Shown in pieces: positions 45,017-55,420 of a stretch of DNA of 64,000 nt. Numbering within the stretch: position 1 is the first letter of the stretch; each line of letters starts with the position of its first letter. The stretch spans positions 2,046,001 to 2,110,000 of the forward strand of contig CAJFCV020000001.1 in NCBI GenBank assembly GCA_904066235.2, read 5' to 3'. The DNA is from Bursaphelenchus xylophilus (Eukaryota > Nematoda > Chromadorea > Rhabditida > Aphelenchoididae). Below the pieces are notes generated by a model, which saw nothing but the letters and a program-made list of their open reading frames with translations, ran no database searches and was not told the DNA's origin. The position numbers were made by a program, and so were the translations under genes.

Positions 45017-45450
45017 TACTCCAAGTGCAACGCTCAGATTTTCTCTAAATTTTGAACATACGTCGACCATGGATCAAGTATCAATTCTTGAAAGTTTTAG
45101 CTCGCGCTTTGCAATGCTAGCCGAGATATTCAACGATCTACGAGAGAGTACGTGAAAGGCGGAGAGCGGTCAGAGAAAAAACACTTTTTTGGCTGTATCT
45201 TTGCCAGTTTCATAAGGAAAAAATTTATTTTTTTGTGGAAACACTGCCTTCTACAGTAGAAATAACCACGAAACTTCTTTACGCCAAAATCTAAGAAAAA
45301 AGTGTCACATTTAAAAAAAAAATTTCGATCAAAAAATCTCGGTCGTTTCGGAAAAACACGGACTAGGAGTCTTGCATATATTTTAGAAAAAATTATTCTT
45401 AATTTACGCCAAGGTTCACCGAAATCTGAGGGTCGCACTTGGGGTACTTC
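45017..45450. mobile_element. R1 element, full-length copy
   Basis: Starts CTCCAAGTGCAACGCTCAG and ends CTGAGGGTCGCACTTGGGG. It contains AGCTCGCGCTTTGCA, the GAGAGCGGTCAGAGAAAAA block and CTACAGTAGAAATA. It is the best example of the family; the hAT-like MITE 45451-45836 sits exactly at its right end. Confidence 0.8.
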
Positions 45451-45836
45451 CAGAGATTGCCACGGTCAAAATTTCGGCTCCGGCTCCCATGAAAAGCTTA
45501 AAAAGGTTTGCGGCTCCGAATCTCGGCTCCCGTGCAAAGAATTTTTTTAAAATATTTTCCCAAAAATAAACGTTGCTAGTGCCAGAGGTCATACAGCCAA
45601 GGTTTTTGCAGCCAAGTCATACGCAACGCATTCTCCGCAGTATTTTTTGAGCAATTTGGTTCAACAAGATCACAAAATTTTTACTTTTCTGAACGCTGAG
45701 AAGCCTGGCTCCGACTTTGGGCTCGGGAGCCGGAGCCGCAGCCAAAATTTCCGGCTCCGACTCTGGCTCCCGGCTCGGAGCCGGAGCCGCTCGGAGCCGG
45801 AGCCAAGAGCCGGCTCCGGAGCCGTGGCAATCTCTG
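45451..45836. mobile_element. hAT-like MITE (GAGCCGG-rich), copy 2, with TSD
   Basis: Inverted ends CAGAGATTGCCACGG and CCGTGGCAATCTCTG, flanked by a perfect 8-bp duplication GGTACTTC (45443-45450 and 45837-45844). An 8-bp TSD is typical of hAT transposons. Non-coding, 386 bp. Confidence 0.9.
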
Positions 45837-46340
45837 GGTACTTCCCTTGTAAAGCAGGAATAAGAAAAGTAAAAAACCTCAAATTTTACCAGCTCAAAAT
45901 GCGTTTTTTTTCAAGTGGAGCTGAGATATCGGAATAAAAATTAACAGGGCATTCAAAGAAAAAATTTCGTTTTTTTGACGATTTATGAAAATCTCTAAAC
46001 TGAAATCTCCGCGCTTTTGTAAAGCCGAGCCAATTGATAAACGGCTCCGATAAAACGCTCTCAACGCAGTCGGCACAAAAGAGAGAAGAGACATTTCTAG
46101 AACAAATGCGAAATTTCTGGTTGACGTTTGAAGAAGAAGCAATCTTGCCAAAAAAGCCAAAATTATAAAAATTTAAAAAATTTTCAATTTAAAAAATACC
46201 CGATTTTAGCTAAAATCTAAGATCCTCAGAAGTTAATAAATGCACAAAAAATTGTTATTTTGATTTATTCAATTCTCCAAGAAACACGCATATTTTTGAG
46301 TTTCATGCTCTAAATTTATGCAAGCTCAATTCAGACTGCT

Positions 46341-46498
46341 ATCAGTCTGGCGGGAAAATAATGAGCACTCTGCCGCATCGAAAATCGCATCGCTACGATA
46401 GAAAATGAATTGTGTCGCGGAAAAAATAAATTGCCTTTGCTTCAGCGAAGCGATCGGCGCAGCGAGATTGTGCTCATTATTTTTCCGACAGACGGATA
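46341..46498. mobile_element. M-family MITE
   Basis: ATCAGTCTGGCGGGAAAATA at the left and TTTTTCCGACAGACGGAT at the right, with CGCATCGCTACGATAG inside. Confidence 0.8.
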
Positions 46499-46525
46499 AA
46501 GACTATCTATACACATATATTTATA

Positions 46526-46925
46526 GGAAAAAGTTCCTTATTTTGGCCACAACAAAGGTAATACGCGAACTGCGCCCAAGCTTGGACACTAAAGTTAGGA
46601 AAAAACGCTTCGACCTAGCTGGAACTGAATTACTATAATAGCTGTATAGTTTTAAGGGTACCTACAAAGTCTATGACGACTCATTTAGTTTCATACGGAT
46701 TCAAGAAGTTTAGTTCCGGACATGTTTCATCGTATAAGGTGTAAAATCACAGGCTGCAGCCGTTTTTGAAGGGTAAGGTGGTACGTAAAAGAGAAGGTAC
46801 CTCGCTAACTAAATCCACTGTCCGGGCATTGACAACGATGAATTGAGCGTGCACGCTAAATTTGGGCTAATTCCGACCAGTTTCCGCAAAGTTACAAGTT
46901 GTGGCCAAAATAAGGAACTTTTACC
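46526..46925. mobile_element. ~397-bp MITE, copy 1
   Basis: Inverted ends AAGTTCCTTATTTTGGCCAC and reverse. The interior has GCGCCCAAGCTTGG and TGTCCGGGCATTGACAACG. Copy 2 at 55726-56125 is in the opposite orientation. Confidence 0.85.
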
Positions 46926-46931
46926 TATTTA

Positions 46932-48184
46932 CAGGGTGCGCCAATAAAATCTGGACTAAACTAAATTCCATGTAGCCTTTTTCGGACGGCCTAAGAATGG
47001 AAACTTTTAGCACTTTTAGAAAGGGTAACAACCGTGCTGTACAGCAACGGTAATGCCCAGGTCGGTGCCCATTGCAAGAGCGAAAAAATAGTAAAAAGTT
47101 TTTGGACGTGCAGAAATTTTTTTTCCAGATGATGACTGGGATATTAATTCTTCCATTATTTCTGCTAAGCGGGACTGACGCTCTTCAAATTTATTGTATA
47201 TAAAGTACGTGCTGTTGACTTCGTAACAGCCAACGGAATCATGGTTGGCGGCCGATCTGGCGGCGCTGGTGGCGGAAACAAAAAAAGGCCCAAAAATTTG
47301 GATTTTTATGTTTTTAAGGATCTCAACGCCAGATTATAGCCCGTCTTGCTCCAAAATTCCGTGATTACAGAGCGTATACATAGACAATTGTAATAGTATA
47401 AAAGAAAATCCGCACATACAAGGGGACAGTTTCTGCATAAATAAAAGTTCGTGGGAGGAATTCAAGGCACGGTCATTCGGGACTTGAAACGTTTTGGCAG
47501 TTTGTAACAAGTTGGAAAGGCCTTAAGCGTAAAAATCAACATAGCGTTGTATACTGGATACATGCTAATGTAGCCAAATCACTTTTAGAAATATCTAGTC
47601 TAAGATCACTCGAATAGCGAGAATATATTTAGTAAATTATGCCACTGCAGTCACTATTTCATCCCCAGAGGCAGCAGATAGAAAAATCCTCTTTGAAAGA
47701 CCACTAGGCAGGCTCTGGTTATCCTTGCAAAAGTAGTTCTGGTGCTTAACATGTTTGGAATCACACAGGGAAACTTCTACATAAAAATCTTTGATTTAAC
47801 GGAAGTTTTCGGGAAAAAGGGCCCGTTTTTAAGCCAACTTTGGCGAGCTGTAAAAAGCCCAATTGTCATAATGAAGCAAAATCAATTTCAGTGTATAAAA
47901 ATCGACCAGAGCTCTATCAGAAAAAGTAAATTTCAGCCCATAGCATAAAACGGTAAAGATAGCGCAACCATTTTTTGACCAATTTGGGGTCCGTGTTTCA
48001 GGCGCCTTAGTTGTAAGCACTTGTGATGGCAAAACAAGTGTCGTAGACGATTATTTTGTCTGAAACTTTAAAGATAGCTTCTTGGACGTATTACACGTGT
48101 CCACAATCGCCCACTTTGTTCTCGTACTGTTACAGCCCGCAGGGCAAGCAAAAATATTAGTCCAGATTTTATTGGCGCACCCTG
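46932..48184. mobile_element. Tc1/mariner-like element, degenerate
   Basis: Ends CAGGGTGCGCCAATAAAATC and reverse, flanked by TA on both sides; 1253 bp. The terminus shares CAGGGTG with the 8134-9429 element but is a different family. Frames are broken and no transposase was recognised with confidence. Confidence 0.8.
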
Positions 48185-48189
48185 TATAA

Positions 48190-48770
48190 TCTAAACCCCA
48201 TATAAACTTCCCGCAAACTCTAAATTCCCCCGTTTCTTTCCCCACCTCCTCCCCACCGACTTTAGCATTTCCGAGTAAAGTGCAATTTACTGCACTTGAA
48301 GCACGACACGTAATGGAATGATATCAGATCCCCAATCTTTCAGGGAAAAGGACGCGGCCCGCGAATACGAACATGTGAAAGGGCAAAAGGCTTAATGCGG
48401 TAAAATTTTATGGATATCTCGGCTCGCTTCTTCGTGTGTGCAGTGTAGGCAAGGTAGACGAGGGGATAATTGCAAAAGAGAGGAATTGTTGGCAAATGGC
48501 TTCGAGAAAAGAGGATTAAAAGGGGAGATAAAGGCGTCTGGAGGGTAAGCATGGCTCTTTGGCCGGGCCAAAAATCGGAGGCCGACCTCGGGCTCGGTAA
48601 GAGCCGGGCCAGACCAATCGGTCTCTAATTTTTGAGAGCGAAGGGCCCAGAAATTGCCACCGGGCTGGGACTGTCAAATTTTATTATAAGACAAGCCGGG
48701 ACGGTCCTAATTTTTGCCGGACCGGGCCCGATTTTTGCTTGAAACAAAAAACAGCTCCGTTGTCCCCCTG
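48190..48770. other. Intergenic; GC-rich hAT-like fragment at 48560-48745
   Basis: No gene seen. The fragment has GGCCGGGCC, GGGCTCGG and ATTGCCACCGGGC, resembling the interiors of the hAT-like MITEs, but its ends are not preserved. Confidence 0.4.
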
Positions 48771-49000
48771 GAGGGGTCTAAAAAATTAAATTTTAACGAC
48801 CATTACAAAAAAGACAGCTTCTAAAGTGCTAGAATCACCCTCACATGAAACATCTAGCTGCCACACCACCGGCTAGCCATTTTGGAAAATTTTCTGCCGG
48901 AAAGAAAGTTGAATATCTTGGCTGTCCCCCTTTGGCGTGAGCTAAAATTTTCTGGTACAGCGGGGGACCTCCAGTGGGGAAAAAACGTACTTTTTGCATC

Positions 49001-49146
49001 AGGGAAGCATCAAAAATGTGGCAAAGTGCTTCCCTCTCCAAGTGAGAAAACTCGGATTTCAAAAGCGCGCCCGCTGTTTTTGGGAGGGAAACGAAATTTT
49101 TTCACTTGGAGAGGGAAGCATTTTGCCACATTTTTGATGCTTCCCG
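49001..49146. repeat. 146-bp foldback
   Basis: GGAAGCATCAAAAATGTGGC then AAAGTGCTTCCCTCTCCAAG on the left, with the reverse on the right (CTTGGAGAGGGAAGCATTTT, GCCACATTTTTGATGCTTCC). The loop is about 50 bp. Confidence 0.85.
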
Positions 49147-49252
49147 GATACAAAATGGTACGTTATTTGCCATAGGATCGGGTCCTTCACTGTGTGTGGC
49201 CTATTAGTCGGTTCGTCAATAGAATTTTGTTGGTGGTTCACACCCAGACTTG

Positions 49253-49392
49253 TGAGGAAACAAAAGTACACTTTGCACTGTGCAATAAGTTTTTTTGGGC
49301 TGTCGCTCGCCCCCTGGCTTTTTTCGGACAGTGCAATTTTTACACAAGTCGCCGAAACCACTCCGGCGATTTTGCGAACGGACAAGTATGCC
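49253..49392. mobile_element. Relic of the CTAGTCCGTTCG-type element
   Basis: Contains TTTGCACTGTGCAA, GGACAGTGCAA and the right-end signature CGATTTTGCGAACGG seen at 53419-53602. The left end is not preserved. Confidence 0.45.
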
Positions 49393-50039
49393 CGACGTGC
49401 GACCAAAACTTAAAGAAAATCTAAGCATCGAACTTATAACCTGTTCCTTGTAACTCCATCAAAATCCTAGAGTCACGTCCACTGTAAAAATCCTCGTTTC
49501 TTCAACGCGCTGTTTCAAACAATGAGCTCTCATAAAATATAAGACTATTTGTTTATTTCAACCCCAATCCATTTCTCTCCGTTCCCTTTTTCTCAATTAT
49601 AACGCACTGTGTTTTATTAGCTCGCTACTCTCTGCTTTTTCTTAGATGTCAATTTAAATTTTCGGACGAAAAATTCCAATAAAAGCTTACAATTGACATG
49701 GACGAAACTTTTCCGAGAAAAATAGGAGAGTTTTAATATTCATTGGCAAAAAGCGAACTTTTTAGAGCCTTGACAATTTAAATAATGATTATTTAATGAG
49801 CGAGCTCCGTGACTTTAACGACAAAAACTTTTTGCACGAGAAGTAGTAAAAAGGATTTGTTCCGGGCGTTGTAGCTTTGTTAATTAATGTTCGCTCACCA
49901 GCGGATTTGACTCTTTGACTTTATCGACCAAAGTATCGACCATTTTTCAAAACTTCACAAGCTTGTTTTTTTTCAAAGTTTTGTTAGCTAATAGTCTCTT
50001 ATGGCCTCAATAAAGAGATAGTGTCATCGTATTAGAGCC

Positions 50040-50308
50040 ATTGACTTTATCGACGAAAATATCGACCGGTTTTTACAAGTTGTCAAATGGCCAAATATCA
50101 GGCTGTCGGGAAAATAATGAGCACTCTGTCGCATCGAAAATTGCATCGTCGAGAAAATGAATGGTGTCGCGACAAAATCAAATTGCTTTTCATTTCAGCG
50201 ACGCGATTGGCGCAGCAATATTGTGCTCATTATTTTCCCGACAGACAAATATTGGTCGCGAACAGCTTGTAAAAACCGGTCGATATTTTGGTCGATAAAG
50301 TCAGAGGG
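50040..50308. mobile_element. Foldback with GGTCGATATTTTGG ends, carrying an M element
   Basis: Arms TTGACTTTATCGACGAAAAT and the reverse at 50268-50308 flank a loop that holds an M-family MITE (50098-50246). The GGTCGATATTTTGGTCGATA signature recurs near 18630, 39600, 49917, 50405 and 51325. Confidence 0.75.
50098..50246. mobile_element. M-family MITE
   Basis: TCAGGCTGTCGGGAAAATAA to TTATTTTCCCGACAGAC, with a typical interior (GCGACGCGATTGGCGCAG). Confidence 0.85.
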
Positions 50309-50680
50309 TAAAATACAAAGTCATCATCTGTTTATAGAGGCCATAAGGGGCTATTCAATCCTAAAAACTTTAAACCAAAAAAAAGCTAGTGAAGTTTTGA
50401 AGAACGGTCGATATTTTGGTCGATAAAGCTAGAGTGTAAAATGCGGATTGCTCCACTTATTCTTAATACTACAAGCTATCAAAAGCCCAAGTGGTAGCAA
50501 AAATTTTCTTCAAATTTTTCCTGTACGTTAGAAAAATTTTTTTTTCGGTTGATTTCTTTGGCAATTCCGCGCGGAAAAAGAGATTTGTAATAGAAACGTT
50601 GTCCTCACTGGTAGAAACAAGGCTCAAATCATTTTTAAGACTAGAAACGACAAATTTTCAGGGAAACTGAAAATTCACTA

Positions 50681-50808
50681 AGTCTGTCGGGAAAATAATG
50701 AGTCGTTGAAGTAAAAAGCAATTTGATTTTTTAGTGACCAGACTCATTTTCTCGGCGGCGAGGCAACTTTCGATGCGTCAAAGCGCTCATTATTTTCCCG
50801 ACAGACAG
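50681..50808. mobile_element. M-family MITE, shortened
   Basis: AGTCTGTCGGGAAAATAATG to CATTATTTTCCCGACAGAC; about 30 bp of the usual interior is missing. Confidence 0.8.
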
Positions 50809-51539
50809 ATATGACGTCATTCTAAATGAAAGAAGGAGGATTTCGACGTATTTTACAAACGTTTATAGCACAAAACAGACATTTCAATTACAGAAAAAAC
50901 AAAAACAACACAGAAAACCGGAGAATCTGGGCAATTTCTCGATAAAAATTAATCTCCCCATCTTACATTTTAAGTGATTCCTAGCCTCCCGAAGCAAGAC
51001 CATTTGCGCTGGTTTTTCGTCCCGGCCCATTAAAGAACCCCGAGGTTTTAATTCGAAATTATGACTTTTGGAAGTTGTATTGCCACAGGAATTAATGGGA
51101 ATCTTTTTCGAACAAGATGTCGTTAATTAGGGATGATGACAAAAAGTGATATTGTAATAGAAAAGTGTTAAAATTGATTGAAAATTTTGGTTCAAATATC
51201 TGTAAAATTGTCTAAACTCAAGTCGGTAGACGTGTTTTAAAATTTTTAAAGCCAAAATCATTATTTTAGGGCAATTTTTTACCAACACTTTAAAACAAAA
51301 AAACTAGCTCAAAGTTTGAAAAAATGGTCGATAATTTGGTCGGTAAAACAATTGGGTAAAATACGGGCCTTCGTCTTGGTGATGGCATTAAATGAGCCAT
51401 GGAAACACATATTATATTACGTTGAGTTGATCCAAAGATATGACCAAAACATTGTTTTAGACCAACAAATTTTTAAAATCTTTCAAAAAAACTGATTTAA
51501 AAAACCTCGGATTTACCCCAATTTTCGCATACATCATGT

Positions 51540-51920
51540 TTACAGGAGATATATGAAGTTGGAAAAATCTTAGCTTTTGTTTTGAGAGAGAAAGAGCCGA
51601 GATATTCAACGATCATTGCAGACGAGAGCCTAAGACAACGAGACAGTCAAAAATCTTTGTTTTCGCTATGCATTGTAGATTTCTTAGCAGAAAAAAGTGA
51701 TTTTTTTGAAGTGATATTGCACTCCGCATCTATATGCATCCATAACCGATAAAAAATCTTTTAGGAATAGTCAAAAATATTCGGTTTTAGCCTACGCTTG
51801 CCTTATAAAATCCTGATAATTTTTGCATATCATAAGCTAAAAATCTTGCACATATCTTTGAAAAGACTAATCTCAATTTACCAATATTATCATCAAAATA
51901 CAGCAGATTTAATTTAGGGT
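51540..51920. mobile_element. R1 element, diverged copy
   Basis: GAGCCGAGATATTCAACGAT and a CATCTATATGCATCC block follow R1 order, and the right end is weak. From 50810 to 51540 there is AT-rich DNA with no gene seen. Confidence 0.5.
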
Positions 51921-52281
51921 ACCCTATATCAACTAAACCTTTCAATTCCTTCAAAATTTTCCAAAAGCCTCAAAAACCTCCCCAGGTTCTAATTGCCAAC
52001 TACAAAGTGATTTTCCGCCTGTTTTTGTCGCTACAAACACCATCAACCTACAATAAACATGTCTAGCGTTTACCCAACAATCTGTTTTTACGCCCTTCAC
52101 ACGCAGACTGTCGCTCGTTTTTTTGTGAGTTCCACCCATTTTGGGAGGGCTTCCATTCATGTGATCAGCGCCTTTTTTGAGCAATTCCCATTTCCGATTT
52201 GGATTGGGGAAACAGTAAAAAAGGGAAAGTTATGGGAGCAAACCTCAGTAGCTGTGGGGTATTACTACAGTAGAGGCTATG

Positions 52282-52437
52282 TATCAGTTTGTCGGGAGAA
52301 TAATGAGCGTTCTGTTGCGTCGAAAATCGCATAGCCGCCGAGAGAATGAGTTGTGTCGCAAAATCAAATTACTTTTCACTTCAGCGACGCGATTGGCGCA
52401 GCGACATTTTGCTCATTACTTTCCCGACAGACTGATA
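52282..52437. mobile_element. M-family MITE
   Basis: ATCAGTTTGTCGGGAGAATA to TTTCCCGACAGACTGATA, with CGAAAATCGCATAGCCGCC inside. Confidence 0.85.
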
Positions 52438-52655
52438 GATCGATACAGCATAAACTGTCTACAATTGACAAGATCAGTCGTCCCAAAGAGCAATGTTTGG
52501 CTTGCAGGGAGGTACTGGAGGAGAACAGCTCCAACATTGCACTCGTTATTTTCCCGACAGACTGATGCATCCATATAGCATAAACTGTCTACAACGAACA
52601 AGTTCAATGGTCGTAAAGATCAATTTTAGGCTTACAGGGAGGTACTGGAGAAGAA
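52438..52655. repeat. ~130-bp direct duplication ending in an M terminus
   Basis: CAGCATAAACTGTCTACAA and CAGGGAGGTACTGGAG occur twice, about 128 bp apart. The first unit ends with an isolated M terminus (TTTTCCCGACAGACTGAT, 52551-52568), as if the M end was copied along with its flank. Confidence 0.75.
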
Positions 52656-52944
52656 GAACGCAGGCGAAAAACGGGGAAAGAGCGAGCTAACAAGTTAACG
52701 AATACGCCAAACGCGACGCTCAAATTCCCTCTAATTTTTGAAAATACGTTGATCATAGACCAAGTATTAATTCCTGAAAGTTTTAGCTTACGCTTTGCTG
52801 AAACAGCCGAGATTGTTAGTCCAAAAGTTGGCAAAATCTGTCATTTTTTTGATTAGCGGCTAATATCAGGCCGTCGGAAAAATGAAAGGTTTGAAAAACT
52901 CGGAGACATTTTATACGAAAAATCAAGTTTTGAAATTTTTTATG

Positions 52945-53085
52945 TCAGTCTGTCGGGAAAATAATGAGCACAATGTCGCTGCGTCGATCGCGTCACTAAA
53001 GTGAAAAGCAATTTGATTTTGCCGCGACACAATTCATGTTTTCGGCAGTGATACGATTTTTCGAGATTTCCCCAACAGACCAATA
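52945..53085. mobile_element. M-family MITE, right end eroded
   Basis: CAGTCTGTCGGGAAAATAAT on the left; the right end reads CCCCAACAGAC. A half palindrome GGAGACATTTTATACGAA lies just upstream at 52902-52919. Confidence 0.8.
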
Positions 53086-53418
53086 GAAAAGCTTTGGTTT
53101 TACAGAGGTTTCACTGTATGTGCTGGCCAATGCTAAAAAATGTCAAAAAAGAGGTACACCTTTCATGATGAAATAAAAATATTGCGTTTGGAAAAGAACT
53201 GCCTTCACAATTTTTTTCGAGCCCGGATTAGCCCGGGTTCCGACTCGGTGCTCCTCGTCCGTTATGCAAATCTCTTTTCTCACGTGACTGATGACAAATC
53301 CCCGATTAGATGATGAAATAAGCTTACAAATCCTTGTGCAGTGTGACCTCAGAACAGAAAGGTTTTGCAGCTACTAACACAAAATACAAGAATCTGAATT
53401 TTGCGTTTGAAAAGATTA

Positions 53419-53602
53419 CTAGTCCGTTCGTAAAGCTGCTGAAGTGATTTTTAGCGTTTGCACTGTGCGTTTCAACAATCGAACATTCAAGGTGCGGGTG
53501 ACAGTTAAAAAGAGCCTATTGCACTGTGCAAGGTGGACTTTTTTTAGTTTTCTCACAGTGCATGCCGCAAAAATCACTCCAGCGAGTTTGCGAACGGGCT
53601 AG
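53419..53602. mobile_element. 184-bp TIR element with TA flanks
   Basis: CTAGTCCGTTCGTAAAGCTG and a reversed partner ending GCGAACGGGCTAG, with TA on both sides. The interior carries GCACTGTGC and CACAGTGCATGCCG. It explains the truncated copy in TPP2 intron 13. Confidence 0.8.
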
Positions 53603-53939
53603 TATCACTCCGTCGGGAAAATAATGAGCACAAGGAATTTTTAAATTTTTTGATCGAAAAGATAAAATTTTATGAATTTTTCAAAATTTTTCGGATAAAG
53701 CTTTGAAATAAAATGTATTTTTTGTGCAGAAAAACTCTATTTTTTCGGAGAAAATTCAGAAAAATAGCCATTTTTTCCTAGTTTTCGATATAAGTTGTCT
53801 GCAAAAATTGTTTAATATCTCGGGTCTCCTAATGGCACATGAGCTAAAATTTTCTCGTATTAGCAAGGGTCCTACAAATAACTATTGTGCTAAACTTGGA
53901 GAAAATCCATCACTTGCGCTTGGAAAAAATATTGCCTTT

Positions 53940-54870
53940 ATCAGTCTGCCAGGGAAATAAAGGACACAATTAGAGGTGGCAATCGGGCCGGGCCGATTTT
54001 TGCGGCCCGGCCCGCGGGCCGAATTGACCAGGCCGGCCCAGGGCTTTTTCAAATTTGCTCAGGCCCGGCCCGGCCCGGTGAAAGCCCAGGCCGGCCCGGC
54101 CCGGCCCGGTTTGGCCCGCTAATACAGAAAAGTTGGATAAAAGTCTTTGCACTTTCTACTGGAAGTTCTTATGCTTTCCAGAAGGTTTTTACGTGTGTCT
54201 ACGTGAGATTAAAAAGTCTAGTCGGATGACTGGAACATCCGTACAGGTAGCTAAAATCTAGCGAAAAAGTTGGATTGTGTTGAATTTTTTAATCCTATAG
54301 GAAGTTAGCTATATAAAATTATGGACGTGGTTAACCAAAAACTGGTTAAACACTTTTATTTACATCGAGGATTCAAAATTACAGTGAAATTTTTAAATTT
54401 ATCATAAAAAAATTCGAAGACTTTTGCCCGACCCTTACATATTTGGGTGGGATTTTACATATACATAATAAGTTACACATACATAATTTTAAAGGGTAGT
54501 AAAACAGCGTATAAGTCAAAAAAGGTTTAATCTAATTTCCATCCATTCTACAAAGCATTTGTACTTTATTTTGCCGGTTTAGCGTTAAAAATTTTTTACT
54601 TATCTACCTTCCCGGCCGGGCCGAAGCGATCAGGCCGGCCCAGGGCTTTTTCAAATCTGCTCAGGCTCGGCCCGGCCCAGCCCAATCACCGGGCCCGGCC
54701 GGGCCGGGCCGGGCCGGCCCAGCCCGATTGCCACCTCTAGACACAATGTCGCTACGGCGATCGCGCCGCTGAAATGAAAAGCAATTTGATTTTGCCGCGA
54801 CACAATTCATTTTCTCAGCGGTGATGCGATTTTCGATACGACAGAGTCCTCATTATTTTCCCGACAGAAT
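53940..54870. mobile_element. M-family MITE interrupted by a hAT-like MITE
   Basis: The left M end (CAGTCTGCCAGGGAAATAAA) and the rest of M (GTCGCTACGGCGATCGCG to TTTTCCCGACAGAA) are separated by 769 bp of another element plus its target duplication. Confidence 0.9.
53971..54739. mobile_element. hAT-like MITE (GGCCCGGCCC-rich) with 8-bp TSD
   Basis: Inverted ends TAGAGGTGGCAATCGGGC and GCCCGATTGCCACCTCTA, with subterminal GGCCCGGCCC runs facing each other. A perfect 8-bp duplication GACACAAT lies at 53963-53970 and 54740-54747. End form and TSD length point to the hAT superfamily. The interior is AT-rich and non-coding. Confidence 0.95.
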
Positions 54871-55420
54871 GGTAAAAAATTCAAAAACAATTTTACAAAC
54901 AAAAAATTCTTCAAATAGCTCAAAACAGCTCTCAAAACCCAATTGCTGTTTAACTGAACCGAAGCCAAATAGCCTCCAAACTTTCGCTCTTTTCGAAGCG
55001 ATTTTCACTTGATCTCAAGCGAACACTTCCGTCTCCACACAACCTCCGAAGCAGCGGGGAAACAAAAAGTGGTTCAAAGGTCCCGCTGGCTGCAGTTGGT
55101 AATCGAACACCCGCGCAAAGGTTTTCTTATTTTGAATGCTTGAGTGAATGAGGAAATGATCGGAACGATCAGTTAGCTGCAGGCTGACAAGAGTCCCAAA
55201 TGTGACGCTGTGTTTCAGAAAAAATAGCTCTAAATTTGTGCCAAGTTTCATCGAAAAGTGAAGGTCACGTTTTGAGAACTCAAATTATTTTTTTGATAGA
55301 GCTCTATAGAGGAGTTATGCAAATTTTCAAAAGCAAAAAATGAAAATCAAAAAAAAAATAAATAAAATAAAACAGTTCCAAAAAGTGAGGTTTCTTGTGG
55401 CCGGCTGTTCCGTTCAAAAA

